Shown: piece by piece, positions 42,091 to 52,065 of the stretch
Numbering within the stretch: the stretch's first letter is position 1
Layout: each line of letters opens with the position of its first letter
Origin: Rhodoferax sp.
GTDB lineage: Bacteria; Pseudomonadota; Gammaproteobacteria; Burkholderiales; Burkholderiaceae_C
Direction of reading: 5' to 3'
Length of the DNA: 64,000 bases
Assembly (NCBI RefSeq): GCF_025356155.1
Contig: NZ_JANXUQ010000027.1
Span: 1-64,000 of the forward strand
Program-made: the position numbers and the translations under genes
The notes under the pieces: generated by a model
Told to the model about the DNA's origin: nothing
Seen by the model: only the letters and a program-made list of their open reading frames with translations
Databases searched by the model: none

Positions 42091-44436
42091 TTAACGGCGT
42101 TTTCGCGGAGCCTTCTTTTGCGATGCCGCTCCTTTATCTACGGATTTAGACGGTTTTGAGGATTTACCGACCGAGCGTTTGCGCGGCTCTTCCGCAAACG
42201 GCGCCAACCGAACATGGCCAGGAGCTTCAGATCGGTCTCCTTTTGACGTCCGAGGCTTTACATCACGCCCCATACCCTTATCAGCCATCGCCCGCGACAC
42301 CAGCGCATCGCCGTCTTGTATCAACCGGAAGTCGATTTTTCGACCATCCAGATCCACACGGCTAACCTGTATGCGAACCCGTGTTCCGATGGCATAACGG
42401 GTTCCCGTTCTCTCACCGCGCAGTTCCTGGCGGGCTTCATCGAAACGAAAATACTCGCCGCCCAACTCGGTGATGTGCACCAAGCCCTCCACGTACATGG
42501 CATCCAGTGTGACGAAGACACCAAAGCTGGTCGCAGCGGTAACCACGCCCCCATACTCCTCTCCCAAATGCTCCTTCATGTACTTGCACTTGAGCCAAGC
42601 TTCCACATCACGGCTGGCCTCGTCAGCCCGGCGCTCATTGGCGCTGCAATGCAAACCAGCAGCCAACCAAGCCATGCCCTCCGCATTTGTCTTTTTCGGC
42701 ACTTGATTGGGCTGCTCCACACGGGACGCTACGCCTTTTTCCAACCTGCGAGCCAACTTGGCATGTGCCTCTCCGGGAATGGGCAATACGGGTAGCTGGT
42801 AGCGCGTCTTGGCAAGAATCGCCTTGATCACCCTGTGCACCAGTAAATCAGGATAACGACGTATTGGGCTGGTGAAATGAGTGTATGCGTCGTAAGCCAA
42901 GCCGAAGTGGCCACTGTTGGTCGGCGTGTAAATCGCTTGCTGCATGGACCGCAACAGCATGGAGTGAATTTGCTGCGCGTCAGGCCTGTCCTTGGTGGCC
43001 ACGGCAATCGCCTGAAACTCACCGGGCGAAGGATCATCGCTGATCGTCATACCCAGACCCGTCACCTTTAAGTAATTCTGCAAAATCTCTTTTTTCTCGG
43101 GTGTGGGGCCTTCGTGCACCCGAAACAGACCGGGGTGTTTGCTTTGGGCAATGAAATCGGCACTGCACACGTTGGCGGCCAACATGGCCTCTTCAATCAC
43201 CCGATGCGCCACGTTGCGCGTGCGCGGCACAATTTTTTCGATGCGCCCATTTTCGTCACACACGATTTGCGTCTCGGTGGTCTCGAAGTCAACTGCGCCC
43301 CGCTTTTGACGGGATTTCAGCAACGCCTGGAACACACCATGCAAATTGAGCAAGTCGCCCACACGGTCTTTGCGCTTGATGGCCTCAGGCCCACGGGTAT
43401 TACCCAGAATAGCCGCCACCTCGGTGTAAGTGAACCGCGCGTGGCTCCACATGACAGCAGGGTAGAACTGGTAGGCATTGACCTCGCCATCGGCGGTGAC
43501 AAACATATCGCACACCATGCACAGGCGCTCCACCTCGGGGTTGAGTGAGCACAAACCATTGGAGAGCTTCTCCGGCAGCATGGGAATAACCCTACGCGGG
43601 AAATACACGCTGGTCGCCCGGTCATAGGCATCAATATCAATTGCCGAGCCATTTTCCACATAGTGGCTAACGTCTGCGATAGCTACCAGCAAGCGCCATC
43701 CCTTAACGCCAGATTTGCCACGGCCCTGGGTCGCGGGTTCGCAATAAACCGCGTCGTCGAAGTCGCGTGCATCTTCGCCGTCGATAGTCACCAAAGGCAC
43801 ATCTGTCAAATCAATGCGATCAACTTTGTCCTGGGGGCGCACTTTGTCTGGCAACGTGCGTGCCAGCGCAATACATGCTTCTGAAAACTCATGCGGCACG
43901 CTGAACTTACGCACCGCGATTTCAATTTCCATCCCGGGGTCATCCACCTCACCCAGGACTTCCTTGATACGGCCCACGGGTTGTCCAAACAAGGCAGGTG
44001 GTTCGACAAGCTCAACGACAACGACCTGTCCCGGCTTCGCCACACTGGTCGCGCCCTTGGGGATGAGCACGTCGTGACCGTAGCGCTTGTCTTCCGGTGC
44101 AACTAGCCATACCCCGCTTTCTTGCAACAGGCGGCCAATGATGGGCTGTTTGGAACGCTCCAGTATTTCCACCACACGCCCTTCGGGACGGCCTTTACGA
44201 TCACTGCGAACGATGCGGACTTTCACACGGTCTTTGTGCAGCACGGCACGCATCTCATTCGGGGGTAAATAGATGTCAGGCGCACCGTCGTCGCGGGACA
44301 CAAATCCATGGCCATCACGGTGGCCCTGGACTATTCCTTCAACTTCATCCAGCAAGCCGCTGGTCTGGCTAATATTTTTGATACGAATGCTCTCTTTCCT
44401 GAGATGCCCAGGTGGCGGAATGGGTAGACGCAGCAA
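42091..44436 (-). CDS. rnr: Ribonuclease R
   Basis: 'DEVEGIVQGHRDGHGFVSRDDG', 'VTIDGEDARDFDDAVYCEP', 'LLVAIADVSHYVENGSAIDIDAYDRATSVYFPRRVIPMLPEKLSNGLCSLNPEVERLCMVCDM', C-terminal S1 domain. The 5' end (TTG at 44436) runs into a tRNA-Leu fragment; true start uncertain. Confidence 0.95.
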   Translation of the reverse strand: MLRLPIPPPGHLRKESIRIKNISQTSGLLDEVEGIVQGHRDGHGFVSRDDGAPDIYLPPNEMRAVLHKDRVKVRIVRSDRKGRPEGRVVEILERSKQPIIGRLLQESGVWLVAPEDKRYGHDVLIPKGATSVAKPGQVVVVELVEPPALFGQPVGRIKEVLGEVDDPGMEIEIAVRKFSVPHEFSEACIALARTLPDKVRPQDKVDRIDLTDVPLVTIDGEDARDFDDAVYCEPATQGRGKSGVKGWRLLVAIADVSHYVENGSAIDIDAYDRATSVYFPRRVIPMLPEKLSNGLCSLNPEVERLCMVCDMFVTADGEVNAYQFYPAVMWSHARFTYTEVAAILGNTRGPEAIKRKDRVGDLLNLHGVFQALLKSRQKRGAVDFETTETQIVCDENGRIEKIVPRTRNVAHRVIEEAMLAANVCSADFIAQSKHPGLFRVHEGPTPEKKEILQNYLKVTGLGMTISDDPSPGEFQAIAVATKDRPDAQQIHSMLLRSMQQAIYTPTNSGHFGLAYDAYTHFTSPIRRYPDLLVHRVIKAILAKTRYQLPVLPIPGEAHAKLARRLEKGVASRVEQPNQVPKKTNAEGMAWLAAGLHCSANERRADEASRDVEAWLKCKYMKEHLGEEYGGVVTAATSFGVFVTLDAMYVEGLVHITELGGEYFRFDEARQELRGERTGTRYAIGTRVRIQVSRVDLDGRKIDFRLIQDGDALVSRAMADKGMGRDVKPRTSKGDRSEAPGHVRLAPFAEEPRKRSVGKSSKPSKSVDKGAASQKKAPRKRR

Positions 44437-44451
44437 TTTCAGGTACTAGGT
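44406..44451 (+). pseudogene. 5'-half tRNA-Leu remnant (CAG-like)
   Basis: gcccaggtggcggaatgggtagacgcagcaatttcaggtactagg is clearly similar to the 5' half of the intact tRNA-Leu at 44576, but the anticodon stem is broken and no recognisable variable arm or acceptor 3' strand follows. Confidence 0.65.
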
Positions 44452-44575
44452 CAAGCCAACATCATCGCACACCACTTTCCGTGCACGGCTAAGACCCAGT
44501 GCTCCCTTCGATTGGAGCATTTCAAATTGCACACCGCATTCAGCAGCCGAAAACCATGCTATGATTCGAGTCGTT

Positions 44576-44662
44576 GCCCAGATGGCGAAATTGGTAGACG
44601 CACCAGCTTCAGGTGCTGGCGGTTGCAAGACCGTGGAAGTTCGAGTCTTCTTCTGGGCACCA
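44576..44662 (+). tRNA. tRNA-Leu (anticodon CAG)
   Basis: Acceptor GCCCAGA/TCTGGGC, D-arm TGGCGAAATTGGTAGACGCA, anticodon stem-loop CCAGC-TTCAGGT-GCTGG, T-arm GTTCGAGTC, encoded CCA. Confidence 0.95.
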
Positions 44663-44672
44663 AAATTAGATG

Positions 44673-44705
44673 AGGCCTGTAACGCAAGTTACAGGCCTTT
44701 TTCTT
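44673..44705 (+). terminator. Rho-independent terminator after tRNA-Leu
   Basis: Perfect AGGCCTGTAAC-GCAA-GTTACAGGCCT followed by TTTTTCTT. Confidence 0.9.
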
Positions 44706-44759
44706 GTGCGCTACAAAAAGCCCACCCAAGTAAAATAACCTTTTTGAGATGTTCAAAGA

Positions 44760-44803
44760 ACAATAAAAAACGCTGAAATTCAGCAGCTTTTTTATTGTGA
44801 ATA
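44760..44803. terminator. Bidirectional terminator-like hairpin between tRNA-Leu and rimO
   Basis: CAATAAAAAA-cGCTGaaattCAGCagc-TTTTTTATTG. Confidence 0.7.
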
Positions 44804-44825
44804 CTGACTCTGTGGCCATCCACCG

Positions 44826-46220
44826 TTATATGGGCATGGCAACCAGATCATGCCCTTGCGCAGCCACAATGCGAGCCTTGGTGAATTCACCCACCTTCAA
44901 GGTCTTGCTGATTTTCTCCGGCGGCAGCAACCGCACCACGCCGTCGATCTCTGGCGCATCGGCGTAGCTTCTGCCGACACCACCTTTTTTGCCCATGCCC
45001 GGCGCCGAGTCCACCAGGATTTGCATCGTGGAGCCAACGCGTTTTTGCAATTTTGCAATCGATACTGCCTCGGCCACCGCCATAAAGCGCGCACGGCGTT
45101 CCTCACGCAACTCCACCGGCAGCATGCCAGGAATATCGTTGGCAGTTGCTCCATTGACTGCGCTGTAGGCAAAGCAACCGGCACGGTCAATCTCCGCTTC
45201 ACGGACAAAGTCTAAAAGGTGCGAGAACTCTTCTTCGGTTTCGCCAGGAAAACCCGCAATGAAGGTGCTGCGGATCACAATCTCGGGACAAACCTCACGC
45301 CAAGCCTGCAAACGCTCTAGATTTTTCTCCCCGCTGGCGGGCCGCTTCATGCGACGCAGCACATCGGGATGGCTGTGTTGCAAGGGCACATCTAAATAAG
45401 GCAATACGCGTCCCGTCGCCATCAGCGGCACGATGTCGTTCACACTGGGGTAAGGGTACACATAGTGCAAGCGCACCCAGGCTCCATAGGGCTCGGCAAT
45501 CTCACCCAGAGTCTGCACCAGTTCCAGCATGCGCGTCTTGACGGGCTTGCCATCCCAAAAGCCCGTGCGGTATTTGACGTCCACACCATAGGCTGACGTG
45601 TCTTGGCTGATCACGAGCAACTCTTTGACGCCGCCTTCAAACAAGGCGCGGGCTTCGGTCAACACATCGCCAATGGGCCGCGACACCAAATCGCCTCGCA
45701 TAGACGGGATGATGCAAAAGGTGCAACGGTGGTTGCAGCCTTCGCTGATTTTCAAATACGCATAGTGCCGGGGCGTGAGCTTGATACCCGCCACGCCAAA
45801 GGAATTGGGCACCAAATCGAGAAAGGGATCATGCGGCTTGGGCAAATTGAGATGCACCGCGTCCATGACTTCTTGGGTGGCGTGCGGACCGGTTACTGCC
45901 AGCACCTTGGGGTGCATCTGGCGCACCATGTTGTCACCATTAGCAGCCGTCTTGGCGCCCAGGCATCCGGTGACGATCACACGACCATTCTCGGCCAGCG
46001 CCTCACCAATGGTGTCAAGGCTTTCCTTGACGGCATCATCAATGAAGCCACAGGTGTTGACGATCACCAGATCGGCACCCTGGAATGTCTTGGAGGTCTG
46101 GTAACCTTCGGCACTCAGTTGGGTCAGGATCAGTTCAGAGTCCGTCAAGGCCTTTGGACATCCGAGGCTGACGAAGCCAACGGTAGGGACACGCGCGGGG
46201 GTAGAAATTGCTTCACTCAT
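44826..46220 (-). CDS. rimO: Ribosomal protein uS12 methylthiotransferase RimO
   Basis: '[22 protein letters not shown]', radical SAM '[26 protein letters not shown]', '[15 protein letters not shown]'. Confidence 0.96.
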   Translation of the reverse strand: MSEAISTPARVPTVGFVSLGCPKALTDSELILTQLSAEGYQTSKTFQGADLVIVNTCGFIDDAVKESLDTIGEALAENGRVIVTGCLGAKTAANGDNMVRQMHPKVLAVTGPHATQEVMDAVHLNLPKPHDPFLDLVPNSFGVAGIKLTPRHYAYLKISEGCNHRCTFCIIPSMRGDLVSRPIGDVLTEARALFEGGVKELLVISQDTSAYGVDVKYRTGFWDGKPVKTRMLELVQTLGEIAEPYGAWVRLHYVYPYPSVNDIVPLMATGRVLPYLDVPLQHSHPDVLRRMKRPASGEKNLERLQAWREVCPEIVIRSTFIAGFPGETEEEFSHLLDFVREAEIDRAGCFAYSAVNGATANDIPGMLPVELREERRARFMAVAEAVSIAKLQKRVGSTMQILVDSAPGMGKKGGVGRSYADAPEIDGVVRLLPPEKISKTLKVGEFTKARIVAAQGHDLVAMPI

Positions 46221-46285
46221 GCGTGGATTGTCGCTGTTTTCCCCCTACCAACCCGCCCTACTAACCGGGATAGCGCCTAATAGGC

Positions 46286-46735
46286 CTAACGCTTGAGCCC
46301 AAAAGTTCCCAAAAGCTGTTCGGTTTGTTTTTGCATCTGTTCCTGCATCTGCTGAAACAGGTTGTTGCCCATGGTTCCTTGCACCAGTGGCACTTGCATG
46401 TCCATCAACGCCTGCATGTTCTTCTCAAGGTAGCCGCCCATCATGCCTTGCATGGTATGGCCGTAAAAGCGGATGATGTTGGCCAGAACGGCCGCGGTAA
46501 ACATGGGCGTGCCGTTGGCTTCTTCTTCCAGAATGATTTGCAACAGAATACTGCGCGTCAGGTCTTCGCCGGTCTTGGCGTCGCGCACAACGCAAGGCTC
46601 GTTTTCCATGACCAGCTGTTTGATTTCGGCCAGCGTGATGTAGCTCGACGTGTCGGTATCGTACAAACGCCGATTGGGGTATTTCTTGATGACCCGCTGA
46701 GTGGGTTTTCTATCGGTGTTGGTTTTGCTTTGCAT
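46286..46735 (-). CDS. phaR: Polyhydroxyalkanoate synthesis repressor PhaR
   Basis: 'RVIKKYPNRRLYDTDTSSYITLAEIKQLVMENEPCVVRDAKTGEDLTRSILLQIILEEE'. Confidence 0.95.
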   Translation of the reverse strand: MQSKTNTDRKPTQRVIKKYPNRRLYDTDTSSYITLAEIKQLVMENEPCVVRDAKTGEDLTRSILLQIILEEEANGTPMFTAAVLANIIRFYGHTMQGMMGGYLEKNMQALMDMQVPLVQGTMGNNLFQQMQEQMQKQTEQLLGTFGLKR

Positions 46736-46850
46736 AGCGAGTAGCGGCTTCCCTGGGGAGCGAAAGGTGTATTGCAGTGCAACACATTCTAGGGACTCGT
46801 CGAGAGGCCCCAGCCTGGGATTACCCTAGGCTACCGATAGGCACAAAAAA

Positions 46851-46877
46851 GCCCCGCATCCACAAGGGATACGGGGC
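46851..46877 (-). terminator. Terminator downstream of tRNA-Val
   Basis: GCCCCGCATCC-ACAA-GGGATACGGGGC, T-run on the minus strand (aaaaaa at 46845-46850). Confidence 0.75.
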
Positions 46878-46883
46878 ATATTT

Positions 46884-46960
46884 TGGTAGGCGCAATTGGA
46901 CTCGAACCAACGACCCCCACCATGTCAAGGTGGTGCTCTAACCAGCTGAGCTATGCGCCT
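46884..46960 (-). tRNA. tRNA-Val (anticodon GAC)
   Basis: Minus strand AGGCGCATAGCTCAGCTGGTTAGAGCACCACCTTGACATGGTGGGGGTCGTTGGTTCGAGTCCAATTGCGCCTACCA. Confidence 0.96.
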
Positions 46961-47093
46961 ACAGTATTCGAGAGGCCAAAGTATAGCAGTAAAAAACTGG
47001 TGCTCGAATGCGCGGCACCGCAACACCGACTTACGCCATAATTGACGTTAACGTAAACGTCAATTCTTTCATCCACTCCACAAGGAAAACACC

Positions 47094-47852
47094 ATGGAAA
47101 TCGCAGGCAAAGTATTCATCGTCACCGGTGGCGCATCCGGCTTGGGCGAAGGCACGGCCCGCATGCTCACCGCAAAGGGCGCAACAGTCGTAATCGCAGA
47201 CATGCAAGTCGAAAAAGGTGAAGCCATTGCCAAGGAACTGGGCGGCGCTTTTGTGAAATGCGATGTGAGCCAGGAGGCCGATGGCCAGGCCGTGGTGGCC
47301 AAGGCAGTGTCCCTGGGCAAGCTGATGGGCCTGGTCAACTGCGCTGGCATTGCGCCTGCAGAAAAGACCATTGGCAAGAACGGTGCGCATAGCCTAGCCG
47401 TGTTCAGCAAGACCATCACCGTCAACCTGGTCGGCAGTTTCAACATGATCCGTCTGGCGTCGCAAGCCATGTCCAAGAACGAACCCGAGTCCACTGGCGA
47501 ACGCGGCGCCATCATCTCCACCGCATCGGTCGCGGCCTATGACGGACAGATGGGCCAAGCCGCCTACAGCGCGTCCAAAGGTGGCGTGGTTGGCATGACC
47601 CTGCCGATCGCACGCGATCTGGCCCGCAACGGCATTCGCAACATGACCATCGCCCCAGGCATTTTTGGCACACCCATGATGTTTGGCATGCCGCAAGAAG
47701 TGCAAGACTCGCTGGCGGCAGCCGTACCCTTCCCTTCCCGCCTGGGCACTCCGCAGGATTACGCCAAACTGGCCGTGCACATTTTTGAGAACGACATGCT
47801 CAATGGCGAAGTGATTCGCCTGGATGGCGCGATCCGCCTCGCTCCGCGCTAA
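47094..47852 (+). CDS. SDR family oxidoreductase (3-hydroxyacyl-CoA dehydrogenase type II-like)
   Basis: '[31 protein letters not shown]', '[24 protein letters not shown]', catalytic 'YSASKGG'. Confidence 0.93.
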   Translation: MEIAGKVFIVTGGASGLGEGTARMLTAKGATVVIADMQVEKGEAIAKELGGAFVKCDVSQEADGQAVVAKAVSLGKLMGLVNCAGIAPAEKTIGKNGAHSLAVFSKTITVNLVGSFNMIRLASQAMSKNEPESTGERGAIISTASVAAYDGQMGQAAYSASKGGVVGMTLPIARDLARNGIRNMTIAPGIFGTPMMFGMPQEVQDSLAAAVPFPSRLGTPQDYAKLAVHIFENDMLNGEVIRLDGAIRLAPR

Positions 47853-47863
47853 GTTTCACCGCC

Positions 47864-47900
47864 GGGCCGCCCCTAGGTGAAATGCGGCCCCGTTTTTTTT
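47864..47900 (+). terminator. Terminator after the SDR gene
   Basis: GGGCCGC...GCGGCCC followed by CG and an 8-T run. Confidence 0.7.
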
Positions 47901-47942
47901 GGGGGCCCACACGAAGTGGGGAAGCGAGGGGGCAAATATTCA

Positions 47943-48725
47943 CTAGACACCGAAGCCATCGTCTGCGGCGATCACTGCGCCATTGATGAAGTGGCTTTGG
48001 TCCGAGCACAACATCACAATCAACACATCCAAATCCTGCGGCTGGCCAACCCGTTTGCGCGGCAACATCTGGATCAGCTTTTGACCGGCTTCAGTCTGCC
48101 AATGGCGGTGGTTGATTTCGGTGTCGATATAGCCCGGGCAAATGGCGTTCACATTGATGCCAAAGCGACCCCACTCCAGCGCCATGGCCTTGGTCATCTG
48201 GACCACGGCCGACTTGCTCATGCAGTACACGCCGATCTGCGGCAACACGCGCAGGCCCGCCATGGACGCCACGTTGATGATGCGCCCGCCGGTATAGCTT
48301 CCGGGCGCAGAGCCCGTTGCCCGCGCCAGCATGCGTTTGCCTACCTCTTGGGCAACAAAAAATGCGCCCTTGACGTTGGTATTAAACATGTAGTCAAAAT
48401 CATCGGGCGACACGTCCTGAATCCGCTGGGTAGTGCTAACACCCGAGTTGTTGACCAATATGTCGATGGAACCCACTTCAGTCTCCGCGTGCGCCACGGC
48501 TGATTTGATGGAGTCGTGGTCGTTGACGTCCAGCTCAATCACATGGGCGTCACCGCCCTCGCCGTTGATGGTGGCGCGCAGGTCCTTGAGTTTTTCCACA
48601 CGGCGGCTGGCCAGCACCACCGCCGCACCAGCTGATGCCAGCGTCCGCGCAAACTGCGCGCCGAGGCCGCTGGACGCTCCGGTGATGAAGGCCACGCGGC
48701 CTGAAAGATCGATGGTGTACGCCAT
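47943..48725 (-). CDS. SDR family NAD(P)-dependent oxidoreductase
   Basis: 'VAFITGASSGLGAQFARTLASAGAAVVLASRR', 'LVNNSGVSTTQRIQD', 'YCMSKSAVVQMTKAMALEWGRFGINVNAICPGYIDTE'. Confidence 0.95.
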   Translation of the reverse strand: MAYTIDLSGRVAFITGASSGLGAQFARTLASAGAAVVLASRRVEKLKDLRATINGEGGDAHVIELDVNDHDSIKSAVAHAETEVGSIDILVNNSGVSTTQRIQDVSPDDFDYMFNTNVKGAFFVAQEVGKRMLARATGSAPGSYTGGRIINVASMAGLRVLPQIGVYCMSKSAVVQMTKAMALEWGRFGINVNAICPGYIDTEINHRHWQTEAGQKLIQMLPRKRVGQPQDLDVLIVMLCSDQSHFINGAVIAADDGFGV

Positions 48726-48862
48726 TTAGAGAATCTCCACGAATAAAAAAGAACGACCGTGCTATTACGTCGATTCAGGGCATAAAATGCCATGCAAATC
48801 CAACCAAGGCAAGCCTTGGTTGGCACAATCCCTACAGATTCCATTATTGAACGAGACACACC

Positions 48863-50563
48863 ATGACCAACGAGGAAATTCTTGCCCAATTCGGCCCCCG
48901 TGAAGCGATGGAATACGACGTTGTTGTCGTGGGCGGCGGACCTGGGGGTCTGGCGACCGCCATCCGCGTCAAACAACTCGCAGTGGAAAAAGGCAAGGAT
49001 GTATCCGTCGTGGTGCTGGAAAAAGGCTCAGAGCCCGGCGCGCACATTTTGTCGGGCGCCATCATGGACCCGATTGCGCTGACCGAACTCTTCCCCAACT
49101 GGAAGGAAATGGGCGCACCACTCAACCAGCCGGTGACCGATGACGCCTATATGCTCCTCGGCGAGAAAACCGGCGTGCGCATACCCAATGTGGTACTGCC
49201 CCCCTTCGCGCAAAACCATGGCAACTACATCGTCAGCCTTGGTGCAGTCACGAAGTGGCTGGCCGAGCAGGCCGAAGGCCTGGGCGTTGAAATCTTCCCT
49301 GGCTTTGCCGCCGCCGAAGTGCTCTACAACGACAACGGATCGGTCAAAGGCGTGGCCACCGGCAATATGGGTGTTGGCAAAGATGGTGAACCCACCGAGA
49401 ACTTCCAACTGGGCATGGAGTTGCTGGGCAAGTACACCGTGTTTGCAGAAGGCGCACGCGGCCATCTGGGCAAACAACTGATCGCCAAGTTCAAACTCGA
49501 CGACGGCAAAGACCCACAAAGCTGGGGCCTGGGGATCAAGGAACTATGGGAGATTGACCCCAGCCGCCACCAACCCGGCTTCGTGATGCACACCGCCGGC
49601 TGGCCCATGGAGTCCGACACCTACGGCGGCGCATTTTTGTACCACCTGGAAGGCAACAAGGTTGCGCTGGGCTTTGTCACCGGCCTGGGCTATTCCAATC
49701 CTTATCTCAGCCCGTTTGAAGAATTCCAGCGCTGGAAGACACACCCCAATATTCGCTACTACTTTGAGAACGCCAAAGGCGAAATCACCGCCAAGCGCTT
49801 GGGCTACGGTGCGCGTGCCATCAACGCGAGCGGAATCAATGCGCTGCCCAAGACCGTATTCCCTGGTGGCTGCCTGATTGGCTGTAATGCGGGCTATCTG
49901 AACGTGGGACGCATCAAGGGCAGCCACGCCGCCATCAAAACCGGCATGCAGGCTGCGGAAGCCGCGTATGACGCGATAGTGGCGGGCCGCCAGCACGACG
50001 AGTTGAGCGCCTACCCTGAAGCGTTTGAAAAGAGCTGGTTGCACACCGAGCTGAACAAAGACCGCAACTTCAAGAACTGGTTCAAGTACGGCCTAACGGT
50101 GGCCACCATCATGAACGGCTTTGAGCAGCTGATTTTGCGCGGCCATATCCCCTGGACGCTGCGCCGCACCAAGCCCGATTACGCCTACCTGAAGCCCGCG
50201 GTCGAGTGCAAACCCATCGTCTACCCCAAGCCCGATGGCAAGCTCACCTTCGACCGCCTCTCCAGCGTATTTATCAGCAACACCAACCATGAAGAGCAGC
50301 AGCCCGCGCATTTGACCCTCAAAGACGCGTCGGTGCCCGTCAACATCAATCTGAACAAATATGCGGGCCCCGAAGCCCGCTACTGCCCGGCCGGTGTGTA
50401 TGAATTTGTGCCCGACACCGCCAAGGGCGGTGATGCACAGCGCCTGCAGATCAACGCGCAGAACTGCGTGCACTGCAAGACCTGCGACATCAAGGACCCT
50501 ACGCAAAACATCGTCTGGGTCACACCTGAAGGTGGAGGCGGCCCGAACTACGCGGGTATGTAA
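48863..50563 (+). CDS. Electron transfer flavoprotein-ubiquinone oxidoreductase
   Basis: 'YDVVVVGGGPGGLATAIRVKQL', 'GAHILSGAIMDPIALTELFP', C-terminal 4Fe-4S 'INAQNCVHCKTCDIKDPTQNIVWVTPEGGGGPNYAGM'. Confidence 0.96.
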   Translation: MTNEEILAQFGPREAMEYDVVVVGGGPGGLATAIRVKQLAVEKGKDVSVVVLEKGSEPGAHILSGAIMDPIALTELFPNWKEMGAPLNQPVTDDAYMLLGEKTGVRIPNVVLPPFAQNHGNYIVSLGAVTKWLAEQAEGLGVEIFPGFAAAEVLYNDNGSVKGVATGNMGVGKDGEPTENFQLGMELLGKYTVFAEGARGHLGKQLIAKFKLDDGKDPQSWGLGIKELWEIDPSRHQPGFVMHTAGWPMESDTYGGAFLYHLEGNKVALGFVTGLGYSNPYLSPFEEFQRWKTHPNIRYYFENAKGEITAKRLGYGARAINASGINALPKTVFPGGCLIGCNAGYLNVGRIKGSHAAIKTGMQAAEAAYDAIVAGRQHDELSAYPEAFEKSWLHTELNKDRNFKNWFKYGLTVATIMNGFEQLILRGHIPWTLRRTKPDYAYLKPAVECKPIVYPKPDGKLTFDRLSSVFISNTNHEEQQPAHLTLKDASVPVNINLNKYAGPEARYCPAGVYEFVPDTAKGGDAQRLQINAQNCVHCKTCDIKDPTQNIVWVTPEGGGGPNYAGM

Positions 50564-50575
50564 TGCTAAATGCGG

Positions 50576-50765
50576 CTAGCAGGCCGTCAGGCCGCCGTCC
50601 ACGGGCGGGCCAATACCGGTGGTGAAACCGGCGGCGTCGCTGCAGTAGGTGGAGATCGTCGTCTCGATCAAGGCCGTGACCTCGGCATCCCGCGCCACAT
50701 CACAGCGCAAAAAACTGGCCGTGCCACCCGCATCGCGGATCTGGGCGACCGTGCCTTCACCGCCG
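50576..50765 (-). pseudogene. Internally deleted SDR (short-chain dehydrogenase) remnant
   Basis: 'TVAQIRDAGGTASFLRCDVARDAEVTALIETTISTYC' is directly followed by the typical SDR C-terminus 'SDAAGFTTGIGPPVDGGLTAC'; catalytic core missing. Confidence 0.7.
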
Positions 50766-50870
50766 TTAGTCCCGGCTGAAGCCACCGGCACCGTGTGCCT
50801 GGATCGCCCAGTCAATGACCTTGCAGCAGTTGTTGGGGGCGGCCACCTTGATCATTGCAATCTCCTTGGC
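50766..50870 (-). pseudogene. Acyl-CoA dehydrogenase C-terminal-region remnant
   Basis: 'AKEIAMIKVAAPNNCCKVIDWAIQAHGAGGFSRD' resembles the conserved acyl-CoA dehydrogenase 'KEIAMIKVVAPNMACQVIDWAIQ-GG-G' block. Confidence 0.65.
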
Positions 50871-50884
50871 CGCTACTTTATTGC

Positions 50885-51059
50885 CTACCGTGTCCATACG
50901 ACAAGACCTCGGGATGGCCCGCTGGGCAACCAGTTGATCCCGTTCCCCATCGCGGTGAGCGCGCACGACATCTTCCTGTACTGGCATGCCAGCGCCGATT
51001 ACGACCCCGCCAACCGCTGGTTGCGTGACAACATCATTGCCACGTTCGACGGGACGTAA
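50885..51059 (+). pseudogene. LysR-family regulator C-terminal remnant
   Basis: 'LIPFPIAVSAHDIFLYWHASADYDPANRWLRDNIIATFDGT' is typical of the C-terminal end of LysR effector domains; no N-terminal HTH present. Confidence 0.6.
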
Positions 51060-51071
51060 CCAAGGCGTGTT

Positions 51072-51686
51072 TCAGCCCGGCAGCGGCCAACGCCCTAACT
51101 CGTCGTATATGCCCTTACCCACATGGCTTTTGATCAGCATGAATCCCCCAGCTGGCCAGACGATGGGGTCTATGTCGTGCTTGGCAATGCGGTGGCGGTC
51201 GTAGGCCACGGTCATATGCGGCGTGAAGCCTTTTTTGACCTTGATGCCCGCCTCTTTCATCGCCGTACCCAGCGCTTCGCGAAAGGCTACCAGCGCTGAC
51301 GTGCCCGATTCGTTGCCACATACGACATACGTCCCGCTGCTCGGAAAGCTCATCGCATGGTCGAAAGTCACGGCAAAGGCCGGGCTTGTCACCGCGTTGC
51401 CGGCGGTCAGCGCCAGCTGGACCAATTCTTCTGGCACCTCGGCAAAGTTGCCCAGGTCGTGCAGCGTGATGTGCAGACGGTGGGGCAGCAGGGGTTTCCC
51501 CAGCAGCCCATGTTCACGCCCAAAACTGGCAACCTGTGCAGCAATGGGCTTGGCAATGTCGAGGGGCAAAAAGATGGAGAAAAACAGGCTGAAAGGCAGT
51601 TTTTCTTTTCGTGGTTTTGGCAAGACTTTGTCGCCAGAAACGGCTGCATCATTGCCGAATCCGGGCAAGGTCGATTGGTCAGCCAT
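51072..51686 (-). CDS. 2'-5' RNA ligase/LigT-like 2H phosphoesterase family protein
   Basis: Two H-x-T/S motifs: 'LHITLHDLGNF' and 'PHMTVAYD'; start taken at MADQSTLPGFG. Confidence 0.82.
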   Translation of the reverse strand: MADQSTLPGFGNDAAVSGDKVLPKPRKEKLPFSLFFSIFLPLDIAKPIAAQVASFGREHGLLGKPLLPHRLHITLHDLGNFAEVPEELVQLALTAGNAVTSPAFAVTFDHAMSFPSSGTYVVCGNESGTSALVAFREALGTAMKEAGIKVKKGFTPHMTVAYDRHRIAKHDIDPIVWPAGGFMLIKSHVGKGIYDELGRWPLPG

Positions 51687-51864
51687 GCATTCTCCTTGTA
51701 GAAGTTCCCAGGCCCGCCAGCAGGCCCCACAAAGCAGCATAGACGACTTTCACCGACGCCATCAAGCCGGTACTGCACGGTCCTGGTGTCCAGGTGCCTC
51801 GCATGCGCTGACAAACCGGCAATGGGGAGCATGACGTCCAGAAAATCTAGGGGCCTGGGGGGAA

Positions 51865-51917
51865 ATGGCCGCTAGCCCTCGTCGCCACTGCACATACAGC
51901 TCCCAATTTAATAGCAA
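51865..51917 (+). repeat. Dispersed ~50 bp repeat, copy C (intergenic)
   Basis: atggccgctagccctcgtcgccactgcacatacagctcccaatttaatagcaa. Confidence 0.65.
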
Positions 51918-52065
51918 TTGGTAGATTTTGAAAGTTCGGTATGCATCTCCCACAGCAAACCATGCAAGATGTGCATAGTCAATTGGATTGCGCTTGCTTG
52001 CAAACCTAGGGAAAACCCTTAATCTACAGGTATCGCAACTTTCCATCCTAACCGGTGGCCTCTTT

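Noticed and set aside
43670-43695. 'gcgatagctaccagcaagcgcc' as another repeat copy
   Set aside because: Encodes the conserved RNase R LVAIADVSHYV motif; similarity is incidental.
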